DNA of 64,000 nucleotides from contig VYZB01000118.1 of NCBI GenBank assembly GCA_013397455.1, forward strand, positions 978,548-1,042,547, in the 5' to 3' direction. The notes under the pieces were generated by a model. The model did not search any database, was not told the DNA's origin, and saw only the letters and a program-made list of their open reading frames with translations. This document shows positions 33,801-46,659 of this stretch, one piece after another (the first letter of the stretch is position 1; each line of letters begins with the position of its first letter). Source of the stretch: Crotophaga sulcirostris. Taxonomy: Eukaryota; Chordata; Aves; Cuculiformes; Crotophagidae. The position numbers and the translations under genes were made by a program.

Positions 33801-36800
33801 ACAAAAAAAAATAAATCCATAGAAGATATGGTCTTTACACCAATGTAGTTAATTTCTTTTCTTTTGGATTTAGGTCTCACCAACAGGCAATTACTGCCTT
33901 TTCCACTTAAAAATCTCATCGTTCTGACATTTCTTTAGGGAGATTGATTTTAGAACTGTTATATTCTTGCAAATTTACTTAATGTAAATAGTTTTCAGGC
34001 CTGTGGGCTTTTCATTATGCTAATATTGAATGAAGTAATTTTTTAATGGCTTATCTGTTTCTACCTAATATAAAGTAGTAATGCCATATTCTGAAGTACT
34101 GTATTTTCATGTTCATAAAAAACAACTTAAAATTTTTTTTCCTTAAGTAAGAACATCATGAAATCTTAATGTGGGATCATTTAAACAAACTGTCCCTTTG
34201 GAGTCAGAGCGTACAAATACGTGACTTGAGATGATGTTACTGTAATACACTCAACTGAAGTTTTTTAATATATTTCACAATACAGATTTGAAGTTTTGCT
34301 TTTGAGTTAACTAGAGCATACTTTGGGTTTTTTGTTGGCCTTTTTTTCCTGTTTTTTAAAAAAAATATTTTATGAGAGCAGCTGGAGATATACTGATGTC
34401 AGAAATCAGTGCATAATTGTAGAGTAATTCCCAGCAGAATTCCAAAGCAAGGATTTATCACTTTTCTTTCATTGGTGAAGTCATTCAGTTTTGGCAACTT
34501 GCATGCTGAAATTGAAAGGATGCAGAGAAGTGCAATGTGGTCCCTAAACAAGAACAATGTCTGAATTTAAGGGTTGGCTCTCTATCTCAGTGTAGTTAAG
34601 AGAAGTGTAGCGGAATGCTGCCTTGAAGAACTGGATTTTGTCACTACTTCTACTACAAGTCTTACAGACCCAAATTTTTAGAGATGTTTGTAAGTGTTTG
34701 GGTTTTTTGTGTTGAGTCTGAATTGCATAAATATTATGTACTGTTGTTGCATTTAAGGTCAGTAGGAGGTCTCTGAAATGTGTAGTGATCTGTATAATGT
34801 ATATATTCAGTGTTCTGAAAAACCTGTAACTTGTTCTACAAAGAAAAAGTTGCTCATATCTTTATCTTTCTGTAATTTGTTTCCTCTTAGTACAATGGAG
34901 ATTCCACTAGTGCATTCCCATACCTGATACTGTAATACAAAGAAATGTTTGCGAAGCAACAAAATACTGTAGTGATAAACATTCCTGAAAAATCGATGAA
35001 GAAACTAATACATTTTTTTTTTGAGAATAAACTTAAGTGATACGCAACAGAAAAGTTGTAGGGTGTTTCAGTAGACAGTCAAGGTGAGGGAAAATATTGA
35101 ACAGCTAATTAATTATCACGTAATTGCACAGTCTTAATTGTTACAATCATTTTAAGGCTTGGCTTTGTAACTGCCATGTTTAGTCCCTCAGAGTAGAATT
35201 CCCAAGGGCTTTTTCCCATTAAGAAAATGGAAAACAGAGGCATTATCTTCTCTTCATCTTATGTGAGATCTTTTATCCATACAGGTGTCTACCACTTAAA
35301 GTAACACTTTGGGGTGACTGATAGACATTTTGAACTTGCATTCTATTTGAAAACAGAGATTTCTGTCCTTCCGTGTGTTTACTGACAGCAGAGGAGTAAT
35401 GTACACAGAAATCTAGGCTTTCATTACAGTGTCTGTCCATGGTAGATCCAATGATGGGGTGACATTATTTTTCTTTGGTTTTCTGCTACTGTGACTCTTT
35501 GTGCCCTGTCTTTCCAGTCTTGTCTGCCCCTGACAAAACCCCTGCTCATCAGTTCAGTGTCGTTCTGCTTGTTCAGTCAGTCTTGAACAGATTTTTCATG
35601 GTCTGCTATTTTACTACTCCTACTTACTTGCTCCTGCATCTCCTCTTTTTGGTGTGTATGTCCATCTCTGTGTATTTCCTGCCACATGGAGAAGGTTGTT
35701 CTGTACTCCAGCTTGGCCGGATGGTCTGTCTGCAGCCTAACCACCTCGGACAGTGTAGATGTGCTCACTGATGATGGGCTGTTCAAAGTGGTTTTGAGTG
35801 TGTATTTCTTACAGTGGCTCAGGGCCTTAGACTTGGCACGTCCCAGATACTATTCAAATGTCTCTCTGCAAGAGATGTGAAATGTTTTTTTTTTTTAAAA
35901 AAATACGTTCTAGCTTACTACTCAGCAATTTGTATTGGAATCCAATTTTATGGATTAGTTAGGACTCCAACTTTGCTAAAGGAAGTCATGGGGTATACAG
36001 TACTTATCCCAAACAAGTGAAGTGCGGTAATGTTAAAAACCAGGAGAGTGGGAAGTGGCAAGCAATCAGGAGTTGGGGTAACCAATTCCATCTGTGTTAG
36101 TGTTGTAAATAAGACAGTTCCCAATAACTTAAGTCAAAGCTGGCAGCCTTTGGTTTCAAGTGCTTTTTAGACTTGATATCTACTGTAATGCTGTGTGATG
36201 TAATTACTGCTAGTGTTAAAGTGAGGAAACTGCTTACTAAACAGTCATTTCTGTTCCTCTTCCATCCTTTTTTCTATTAAATTAAACCTCTATTAAATTA
36301 AACTAAAAACCTCTGAAACAAGTGTAATCGCGGATCAGTGACCAGTTTAATTTCCTACTCTGCCCAGTCCACGTCTGCAGTTAATACAGATTAGACACTT
36401 TTTTTTCGAAACATTAAGAAGTTAATTTATCTTCTTACCACAGTAATATCTTAATCTATGTTGGGTTTGGTTTGTATGTTCCTTATTTTACTTTGGATGG
36501 TTCCATTTTTTCAACTGCCAGCATTACCAGTGTTCAATTGCCAGTAGCCTATGAATGTTTAATCATCATACTCTGCAAAATAGCACAGAAAAGCAGTGGT
36601 ATGTATCTAACTGATGCTAGATTCTGTTTTTTGAGAGTTATGGTGAAAGTGAAGTATTAAGTCTTTTCAGTTCTTGCTTTCAGTGTAGTTATATTGGTCT
36701 TGGTGTAATGGACCTCTGTGGCTTTAGTCTTCTAGACAAATATGAACAGAAATTCATCAGTTATACAACTCTGCCTTTGGCAATTTAAAAGTTTGTATTT

Positions 36801-39800
36801 TTTTATATAAGATCTAGGTTTTCCTGCCTTATTTTTACACCCAATTGTTAATATTGAAACTTTCTAGTTAGTTTAAGCGTTTCCTTAAGGTGTTTTGGAG
36901 TCTTCAAAATTATTTGCAATTTCTTGATCAGATATATAGGAAGTACAGCTGCTTTTACACATTTGCTGTAACACATATGCCAAGGAGTTTTTGTGACTGG
37001 AGTTGGTCTTGTAAGAAAGTTCATGGGCAGAGTCTGTTATTAACAGACACTTTTTTCAGCATTTTCCACTTTCCCTGTCTATCAGGATGAAGGCAACTTC
37101 ATGAGGGATTGTACATGGCGTGTATCATTTCTAGCAGAGACAACTGGGTAATTTCATGTCATCGTGTCAAAGGTTTGTTATCCATCATCTGATTGTGAGA
37201 AGGAGACTAAGAGACGTCTAGACAGGGTGATTGTGATTGAGTAACTTTAACCTTCAGAAGAATTAAACTGACTTGTAGCCTGGTTTTTGTTACCACTCTC
37301 AAAAAGAGGGTATTGTGAAGCACACTAGGGGCTGGATGACTTCTCACATGATGCCTGCACATTATTATTGAACAATGTTATTTAGTAGGAATAACTTCAG
37401 ACTCGGTAGTTTTCTGTATTACATGCTCTTTTTTTCGTTTTTTTTTTCCCACTCCTTTTCAGTGTTCCAAAATCCTGAATTGTATTCCTTGTATGTAGCT
37501 TTGAATGCCTGGGTAAGACTCAACCAGACAGGACTCAATGTAAAAAAAAGTCACCTTTTCAAAATGGTACTAGATGCTTCTCTTCTGCTATCTGGAGTTG
37601 GTTAGGCATTGTTAGTGGAAGAGGCAAGCCCAAAGTTGAGTCCGTGATTTCCTTTAACTAGTTTATCCTTCAGACTTCATTTAAAAACAGGCAATAAAAC
37701 TACATTTTACAGAGCTACTTGTCAAACTAAATGCTGTATTAAAGAATCAACCGTGTACTTGTGTAGTGCAGCACTTACTCTCTGTATATGTGGATTTTCT
37801 TAGACTGTTAAAAAAACAAATGAATATACAAAAAAACCCAGGGTACTATGTTTAAAGTTGCTTGTAAAATGGTCCTGCAAAACGCTGGGAAGATTTTTGT
37901 AACTACTGTTGTGTTATCAGTGGCTTTCCCCTCAAGTCTTGTGTGTAGTAGCTATTATATAAGACTCCATAGCTGACATGGAGATCAGTAGTCACTTCTG
38001 TTTATTACAATTTTTTTCTTATGTTAATTCTGGAGCATAATGTTCTGTCCTGGAGAATGCCTCTCTAGAATTGCTCTCTTTAGATTTGACTGTTATCTGC
38101 TGTTGTGCTCAGTAAAGCTAAAGATACAAGGTGTACAGAAATGAATGATGCCTTTCTCACAACTCATCATCTCTCACTTATCTCTCATATTTGTTCTCAG
38201 TGGAACTCTATATTCTTCATTCTGTAGTTTTCTTTGACAGTATATCTGGCCCCATCTTTCACTGAGAGTAGCTTGACTTCTCTCCCGTAGGGAATGACTT
38301 TATATAGTTGCCAATTTGAAAGAGCCATTCTTTAAGAATTCCTTTCAAGGAGAAGATTGTATATTACAGCCTCTTCCTAACTGAAAGTGCATCTGACAGA
38401 AGAACACCTGCAAAAATAGCTGTTATCAGAGAATAGCTCTTTCTAGAGAAGCACCTATCACAGTGGATGCGTTCAGACGGAAGAGGGCTATCTCTGGTGT
38501 GTACATGCATGCAGGAAGGAGGGTGTGCAGGCAGAAGGCAAAGATAATTGGAAGGAGAGAAGTAAATGAAACTAACTTATTAATTCTGACTTTATTCATT
38601 CTCTGTCTTATATTGTTTACATGGCATAAAGCAGGTAGAGAATATTCTCGCTGTTGTAGTATTGATGTACAAGAAGCACTGTTGGTAGCTTAGAGTGTTG
38701 TTAAAGATCAAACTATGCCCAGACTAAGATTCCCCCCAAAAATTAAGTGGGAGCTTGAATTCACATGGAGTGTAAGCATATTTAGAAATGGAACATCACA
38801 ATTAAGGCATCCAAACAAATTGCTATTGTGGAGATATGGTAAGGAAGTAGGACAAAAGAAAATAATATAAAGCAATTTAAAGATCCACTTAAATTTATTT
38901 TAACCTGGCAAACCCCTATACTACCTTACTTACAGTGAGATAAGTAATGCACGTTGGCCCTCAGAACCTGTAAAATGAGATACAAAAATATGTTTTGCTT
39001 TTAAACATCTATATGGCATTTATTCTGTGATATAAATGTCTAGTATGAGAGTCTTGCTTTAGGAGTTACTTGTAAAGTGTGTCTGAGAGCTAGCAAATAC
39101 AATAGATTGGTTTGGATCGGAAAGGACCTTGAAGGTCATCTAGTCCAACCCCCCTGCAGTGAGCAGGGGCATCTTTGACAAGATCAGGCTGCTCAAAGCC
39201 TCATCCAACCTTGGCCTTGAAAACCTCCAGGTATGGGGCATCACAAATTCTCTGGGCAACATCTTCCGGTGTTCCACTACCTGTATCGTAAAAAGTGTCT
39301 TCCTTATGTCCAATCGAAATCCTACTCTCTTTCAGTTTAAAACCAATCCCCCTTTCAGGGGTTTCCTTAAAACCAATCCCCCTTTCCAGGCACTGGTAAA
39401 AAAACCTCTCTTTCTTATTAAGCTGTGTTTCTATATTGAAAGGCTGCAAAAAGGTCTCCTTGGAGTCTTCTCTTTTCTAGCCTGGACAAACTCAACTCTC
39501 TCAGCCTTTCTTCATAGAAGTGTTGCAGCCCTGTGGCCACTTTGTGGCTGTTCTCTGTACCCACTCCAGCAGGTCTCTGAATATGTATCCAAACAAAGCT
39601 GCTATTATTTAAAAATACTTTTTTTTATGTGGTATAGTAGTTAATACAGTTTTTCACTTCTTAGGCATGTCTGAAAAGTGTTCTGCTATTTCAGAACTTT
39701 GGTTAATTGTGTTGTACTTAAATTGCCACCATTAAGGCTGATAGGCATAGAGAAATGACAACTACTCTTTTCTCAAAAACTGTACAATAGCTTGTGTTAC

Positions 39801-41144
39801 TGTATTCTCATTTATTTTCTGGCTCTCTTTTAAAGGTTTGAATGTTTGCAGGAAACTTTTTTACTTTTTGTTAGCTTCTGTGGGGACTGATAACATTAAT
39901 GTCCTGATCAATAGTAGTAGCACTGGTGGATTATTTTTTTTGATAGTTAATCTCTTCATCAAATACTTCTACCTGAAGGTATAAGCAGAAAAAGATAAAA
40001 CTGACCATTATATCAAAGTAACAGCTGAGTTACTGGCTAGTCATAGACAGTGTTCTGTGGGGTGGAAATTAATGCTACATGAAGTGTGTGGCACACTTGC
40101 CCCACTGTTTGTTAATTTGGCTTTATACAGAGATGGATGTGAACAGAAATTCAGTGGTGGGTTTTTTGTGTGGTAACTAAAGTGATTAAGGATTTTTTTT
40201 CTTAATTTGCAAGCATCAGTGTGTTTCTTTTTTGTATCTGCAAAGTGCATCAAGAACTTGGCGATGCCTCCGAACAAACTGAAACTAACTATGTCCTAAT
40301 TAATCCCTGAATTTGATCAAACAACTTTATATTTTCTTGTTAATTTTAATTATTCTGAGTTTTTCTTCATTAAAACTAATATTGTAAATGAAAATATTTT
40401 TCAATATTTCAGTATTTTTAATGTACTTTATTGTACAGACACCTTATTTTTGTGTTTTTTTTTCATACAAATCCTCTTCTACTGGATGGATGGGGCTTTT
40501 TTAATTAATGGAAATAGTGACTACACAGAACAGTACCATGTAAGTGGTATAAGGTTAGAATTAATGCATTGTTGTGCAGGTGCAACACTGAATGAGGCAT
40601 ACCTTATGTAGGATTAATAAATGAAATTACATTGGAAACTAAAAGAGCTTTCAAACCCAGAAAAACTAACCTGTGCTAAAAATGAAAGTATGGGATTATC
40701 CATATTATTTTTACTACTTATGTAAACTCTTAATTTTGTAATTTTAAATATCTTCTACTGAATAGCTATGTTATTTTGAAGATTTAGAAAACTCTTCCAC
40801 AAATTAAAAGCTGGAGTGCTTTCCTTAAGATATGACTTCACAGGGAAATTATTCAGTGCTACTGCTGATGGTTAAAATGAGGTGCAGTTCAAAGGAACAT
40901 TTAACGTTCATTTAATAAATTCTGCCATCTTTTTTTACCATCCTAATATGCAGTCATGTTTAACAGATTCTTAACATACCAGTGGAAATTACAGTATTTG
41001 GACAACAGCTGAGAAAAATAGGTTGAATACCTTATAAGGGAGGAACATGCATCATTCTTTTGTTTAACAACTTGCTTCAACAGATTTTATTTTTTGGGGT
41101 ACGTTTGTGTCGGAACTTTTTTTAAATTTTCATATGCTCAACAG
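30893..41144 (+). other. PHF14 intron 2
   Basis: A 10.3 kb AT-rich intron. It holds one CR1 copy (39.1-39.6 kb), a 16-base direct repeat of TCTATTAAATTAAAC at 36273-36303, a T12A7 tract at 35885-35903, and a somewhat GC-richer patch at about 35475-35880 with chance open frames. No further exon is apparent, since exons 2 and 3 join in the known protein order. Confidence 0.85.
39100..39580 (-). mobile_element. CR1 LINE, 3' fragment (copy 8) in PHF14 intron 2
   Basis: The plus strand runs from AGATTGGTTTGGATCGG through GACCTTGAAGGTCATCTAGT to CCACTCCAGCAGGTCTCTGA, the reverse complement of a CR1 3' region, so the element is antisense to PHF14. A tandem duplication of about 30 bases, each with TTAAAACCAATCCCCCTTTC, lies at 39337-39395. 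A plus-strand 161-codon frame here is an antisense shadow. Confidence 0.92.
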
Positions 41145-41785
41145 ATTCTGAAGGAAGTGGTCATGGGAGTGAAGATGCATCAAAGGACAGTGGTGAAGGT
41201 TCCTGTACTGAATCAGAAGAAAATGTCTTGGAAGAGGAACTGGCAGAAGGGAAAGTAGAAGAGCAACAGCCAAAAAGCTCCACTGAAGAAGTGCCAACAG
41301 CAGACAAAGAGGTGATTAAAACTGAAAAGAAGGAGCAAGAAGATGAAGAAGAAAAGCCAAAAAAGAAGAAAGAGAAAGCAGCTGAACCTGATGCTGTGAC
41401 CGATGAGCAAACAAATGAACCAAAAAAATGGAATTTGCGCAGGAACCGACCTTTGCTGGATTTTGTATCAATGGAAGAACTAAATGATATGGATGACTAT
41501 GACAGTGAAGATGATAATGACTGGCGACCTACTGCTGAGAAAAAAAAAGGAAAAAATGCACTGCGAAAAGAGGGGAGTGATGGTGATAATGAGGATGATG
41601 AAGATGATGGAAGTGGAAGTGATGAGGATGACAATGATGAGGAAGGTAATGAAGAAGATAATAGCAGCACGGCTAGTGATGGAGGATCGAAGAAGAAGAA
41701 GAGTAAAGTTCTTAACAGGAATAATGCAGATGATGAGGAATTGACAAATGATAGCCTGGCTCTTTCACAAAGCAAGAGTAATGAG
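41145..41785 (+). CDS. PHF14: PHF14 exon 3 (acidic region)
   Basis: The large exon starts after TCAACAG and ends AATGAG|GTAGTG, encoding residues 38-251. It carries Ser/Glu-rich sequence (SEGSGHGSEDASKDSGEGS), a Lys/Glu-rich stretch with KPKKKKEK as a possible nuclear localisation signal, and the conserved KKWNLRRNRPLLDFVSMEEL block. After these come DMDDYDSEDDNDWRP, an acidic tract DGDNEDDEDDGSGSDEDD and a second basic patch KKKKSK. The poly-Lys/Glu and Thr/Pro-rich insert known from the mammalian protein is mostly absent. The frame stays open for 27 codons into intron 3 before a TAA at 41867, so the coding end is set by the donor and by the fit with exon 4. Confidence 0.95.
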
Positions 41786-44700
41786 GTAGTGCAACCAACT
41801 TTCTATAATATATCTATTGACAAATGGAAACTGATACCCAGTAGGTATTCTATTAATTTGAAAAGTTAAACCAATTGGCTGGAATTGTGTTTACAGGAGT
41901 AAGCAAAGCAGCAGAATTGTTTTTAAATAGGCACCTCATATTGAATAATCTTGCTTGGACCGTTTGGCAAATCTAATGCCACTAAAGACAATAGAGAGAC
42001 TTCTCTTGGCTTTAGTGGGGGTTTGGATTAGTTCTGAAGCAAATAGGAGGTCCAGTATGCAAATAAACATGTATTAGAGAGACTTTTAGTTCTGTTTTAG
42101 TGTGAATGTTTCATACCTGTAATGTCCTAATAGTTAAAAACAGCTGTGACACATTCATAAAATAGTTAAATGATACGTTATTCTTTATCCTAGCCCTTTT
42201 TTGTGACAGTCTTCAAAGTTTGAATCCCAAGTTCACTGATAGAAGATTTCTAACAAAAGAAATATGCACACTGATTTTAAAATAAAATAGAATAATCCTA
42301 ATTTATGTTGAGTTTACTTATAATGGTCACAAATGAACTAATTTATTACAGTACTAAAAATGTTCAGGAGCTATTATTATATTAAATATCTTCTGATTGC
42401 AGAATATGAAAATTATGTGTTAAGTGTTTAATAATGCAACTTTTTTTTTTTCCTGTGCTCAGTTACAGTTGCCTTAAAGGTTTCACCTGTGGAAAAACTA
42501 AGATATTAGGTTGTCGAGATAGTTAACTTCATGTCCTGCAGTAGTAAATTTTTAACAAAATAAAAAGAGTTGCTGTAAAATGTACAGGAAATAATTATAA
42601 TGTCAATATAACATTTGATAAATTATAGTGATACTACACTATTTAAAGTTCTACTGTTCCATTTAATGTTTATTAAACAGGGAACTAAACAGTATTTGCA
42701 AGAATCAGTTGTCTTCGTTTCAGATACTTCGTTATGTATTTTGCATACATGACTGAATGAGCTCTGCTGTTTGAATTACTAGAAGTAACTGTGATTGAAA
42801 AAAAAAAAGTATCATTCTGGATTATTTTTACTTTTCATATAGACATCTTTTGTCCTTGTCTAGCTCTGTAATTATAGTGTTGTTACCTGCATTCTCTTGG
42901 CTTAGGATCCAAAAGTGCTCTACCAATGCTGATAATCAAAACTTCAAATAGAGATAGGCAGTTTTCTTTCAGAGTTGTTTGCCGTATCAGAGTGGAAACG
43001 TGAGTTTACATTCTCAGTAATATATTCTTGAATATGTCTGTCCACGATTTCCATTGACTTGGAAAATTAGGCCTGTTCCAGAAACTCAGAGCTGTCTCTG
43101 ATATGTCTTCTGCGAAGCCTCTTAATATGCATGGATCTCAGAGTCTGTATTTGCCTTGGATTTAGGACATTGATCAAAAGATAAAATAAAAACTTGAAAA
43201 TCTGAGGTTCAGATTATAATTTTGTAACTGATAATTTATCTTTACTGCGCATAAAGGAAAGTAGTGTTAATGAGTAAATGTTTAACAAGAAGTCTTGCAA
43301 CAGTGAGTATTTGTAGACTGCTTTACAGACTTATTTTTAGATAGATATTCAACTGTATTATAACAGTATGCTCTCAACTACTACAATACTTTTAAATAGT
43401 TAACACCCCTCCCAAAAAACACCAACCCTCCCACCTGCCTAGTAGACAAGTCTAACAAAACCTCATTGCGCTGCAGAAGCTAAGTTCTTAGAAAAACAGA
43501 TGTCTGAATGCATAATTAATTTATGAAAGACTGTTCAGGTAATTAACTCTGGACATGTAGTATTGTCCTTAATATGCATTCTTCCTCTTTCATTACTTGG
43601 TTTTTCGAGGTGGATGTTAGCAGTGAGTTTTGGGGGAGTTACTTTGTTCTTGTTTCTGTGGGGTTTTTATTTTGTTTTTCTACATTTTACAAAAAATATT
43701 TTGAGATCTGCATGTACGGTATTTTAACTTGTGCTGTAATGAAATGCTGTCTGTCTTTTTACTGCGTTAGGCATAGAAGACAAACTTAGCTTTCTTTTCT
43801 AAGGTCAAGCATCATTAGTAGATAAATGGTGCTTTTCTATTTTTATAGTTGCGACCACTTTATGGGATTGTTCTATTCTCAGTGAGGTGGTTTTTTTTTT
43901 TTACTTTTGTATTACTTTACAGTTAGAAGTATATAGACATTTAGATTGAAATGCTCACTTTCTTCATTAACACCACAGAAACAGGATTTACATAGTAAAT
44001 CCGCTGAAATCCTTTCTCTCACTTCAGTAGGTAACAGGACTTGTTCAGGAATTGGCAGCATTTATCATCTCTATAAAGGTTCCCATGGCTCAGACAAGTA
44101 GAGTCAGCTTCTAGGATGGGGTCTTTCAGGTGTTTGGACTGAGCAGGGGAGAGCAACATACGTTCCAGATCGCTCCCTCTCCATGTCTGCGTAGGAAATT
44201 AAGTTATTCTGCTTCTCTGTTTGACCTGTTGGCTGTCTTCACATGAGGTAAATTGTAATGGATGGGGATCATAACATTAGATCCAGATTAGATGCCCTTC
44301 CATCATGTCTTGTTTCTTTTTTTTGCCTATGTTTGCATATGTTGTCAGTGAACAGCTAGTGTTACTTCAGCGTTGTTTTTACAGTGCAATTCTATTTGTT
44401 TAATTTGTAGTAATAGTTTGGGTTTTGTTACTTGTTTTTGTTTTTTTTTTTTCCTTTAATTACCAGACCTTGGGCTTCTATAACAGTAGACCTTGCAAAT
44501 TTCTTTTAAACTTCTGTTAGTGAAGCCATATAACAGTTAAAGTTGAAGGTACTGTCAGAAAAAGCTAGTTCCGCTAGAGTTTCAGGATGTTTCTGAGAAA
44601 CCTGTGCCATTGCATAATTAATCTGCCAAGGTTAGGGAGTATTTACTGCCATTTTCCTATATGTTATGTGAATGGTAAGCTAAATGTGGATATTTTGATG

Positions 44701-46514
44701 GGTCACTGCATTTTTGAAAAAAATGCAAGTTTCTTGCTGTTCTCAAAATGCTTTTCAACTTTGTCCTAAAAGAAGGATATTGGAAGAAATGCTCCGTAAG
44801 TCTGAACTCTGTAGGGGAAAATCTTGTGTTTTTCTCAATTACTGGCCTTCTTGTAAGCAAGCATGACCCTGTGAATGGTTGTATAATCTATCATTTTGAC
44901 TTCTAGATGAGGGTTGTTTTTTTACAGGTCATGTTTCCTTATGTTGTTTAAGAGGAAATAGATGGCAGATACAGAAGCCTTTCCTAACTGATAGAAGTAT
45001 GTGTTTGACCTTTCATAGGTCAAAAATATTACAGCAAACTACCTCTATTACTTGAAGTAAACTATTTGAGCCCAGCTTTAGCTGGTAAGGGTATTGTACC
45101 CCTTTATCTTGCTTTAAAATCATGTCAGGATTTCTCCCTTTACCCCCCAATACTTGCCCAGATAAACCTAAAGTACGAAGATACTTTATTATTGATACAC
45201 TTGAGGATTTTGTGCAAAGGCTTACTGTATCAGAATGAGAGACTGTTATGAAATAATTGCATAGATTGGTGTGAAAATTTGAGATAGTACCTGCTTCAGG
45301 TAGCATTCATGATACTTGTTATCTTTTTAGACTACGCGGGCACAGTATTGGTGCCATGTTTTATGTCAGAAATGGGGATTTGGAAGGAGAATCTGAGGGC
45401 ATCTTCCACCTTATTTTTTTTTTCTGGCAGGATACCCCAACAGTTTTGGAATATTCTGAAATAGCTAACATTCCGAATGGATGCCATTTGGGCTTGAACT
45501 GTCAGCCTCTACCCTGAAAATATTACTATTTCTTTATCTTGCAATGATTATTTTTTATTAGTGTGCCTAATTTCACGCTTCCCTGTATGCCTTCATATCA
45601 CCAATGAATGTAGTTCCAGCTCAATGTTTTCTTTTAGTAATAAAAGAAAACGTATGGAAGCTGTGAAACTTTGCAGAAGAGACAGTGGCTGTACCTCACA
45701 ATGAAAATAACAGTAAACCTAAATGATGTTTATGAAAAAAATAAAATTTACATACAGCTTTATTTGATTCATGAAAAACTTCTGTTTCCTTAGATAGATT
45801 CCCTATTAAAAGCCACGTTCTTTTCAAGTGGTATTCACATTGAAGTTTGCCAAAACAGAGCAGTGTACTTGTTCTGCAAATCCTTACTGCAGCATATAAT
45901 GAGAAGAAAATAAGTTGTTATATTTTAATAAATCATATCGTTTTACATAGACACATATAAATTTGCATTACAATAAAACAGAACTGAGTTGATTATTTGT
46001 TGTATTTTACATAACTGAAGACTTGGCAGGCTTGTGCTAGCTGTTTATTTTCAGATTTTACAGATTTGTGTGACTTGGTTTTGGGAAGATGCAAATTTTA
46101 ACAAAATGAGGCAACATTTTTGAATATTCGGACCTTTGAAGGTCATCTTTGGCCTTAGTGGGTTTTTTTTTGTTTGTTTTTTTTTTTGCTTTAAAGTGGT
46201 TTCTTAGGTATGAGTATTTGTTCCTTTTTGTAGAACATAAATGGTTTAAAGACATATATGTTTCTGCCTGAGGAAATAAGACCATTATCTGGCCTTTGAG
46301 TCTTTAACAGACATCTAGGTATATCCTTTCTCCCAGCTCGTATATTTGTGGATGAAGTATCTGAATGTTTTGACAACAAAGAGGCTTTTATTCTTGTAAC
46401 AATTTTTCATATTTTTGTTTGCTCAAAAATTGAGCAAATAACAGGTCTTTTGTTTGTTTTAAATAAAAGAAAACTTCCTGGCATAATCCATGTGTCTTCA
46501 TTTTTCAATATTAG
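41786..46514 (+). other. PHF14 intron 3
   Basis: A 4.7 kb AT-rich intron with homopolymer tracts and no recognisable repeat family, exon or RNA gene. Confidence 0.85.
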
Positions 46515-46659
46515 GACTCATTGATCCTTGAGAAGTCTCAAAATTGGAGTTCCCAGAAAATGGACCATATTTTGATTTGTTGTGTTTGTCTTGGAGATAA
46601 CAGTGAAGATGCTGATGAAATAATCCAATGTGACAACTGTGGAATAACAGTGCATGAAG
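46515..46659 (+). CDS. PHF14: PHF14 exon 4 (first half of PHD finger 1)
   Basis: After TTCAATATTAG the exon encodes DSLILEKSQNWSSQKMDHIL and then ICCVCLGDNSEDADEIIQCD to HEG (residues 252-299 plus one base). It contributes the zinc ligands Cys273, Cys276, Cys290, Cys293 and His298 of the C4HC3 PHD finger. The donor is GAAG|GTAATA. The frame continues 22 codons into the intron to a stop, with no sign that this is used. Confidence 0.96.

Noticed and set aside
39159..39644. A 161-codon plus-strand frame
   Set aside because: Most of it is the antisense strand of a CR1 copy in PHF14 intron 2; the rest is chance extension.
41484..41775. Met/Arg-rich plus-strand and Ser-rich minus-strand frames over PHF14 exon 3
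   Set aside because: They are alternative-frame readings of the GAT/GAA-rich acidic coding sequence.
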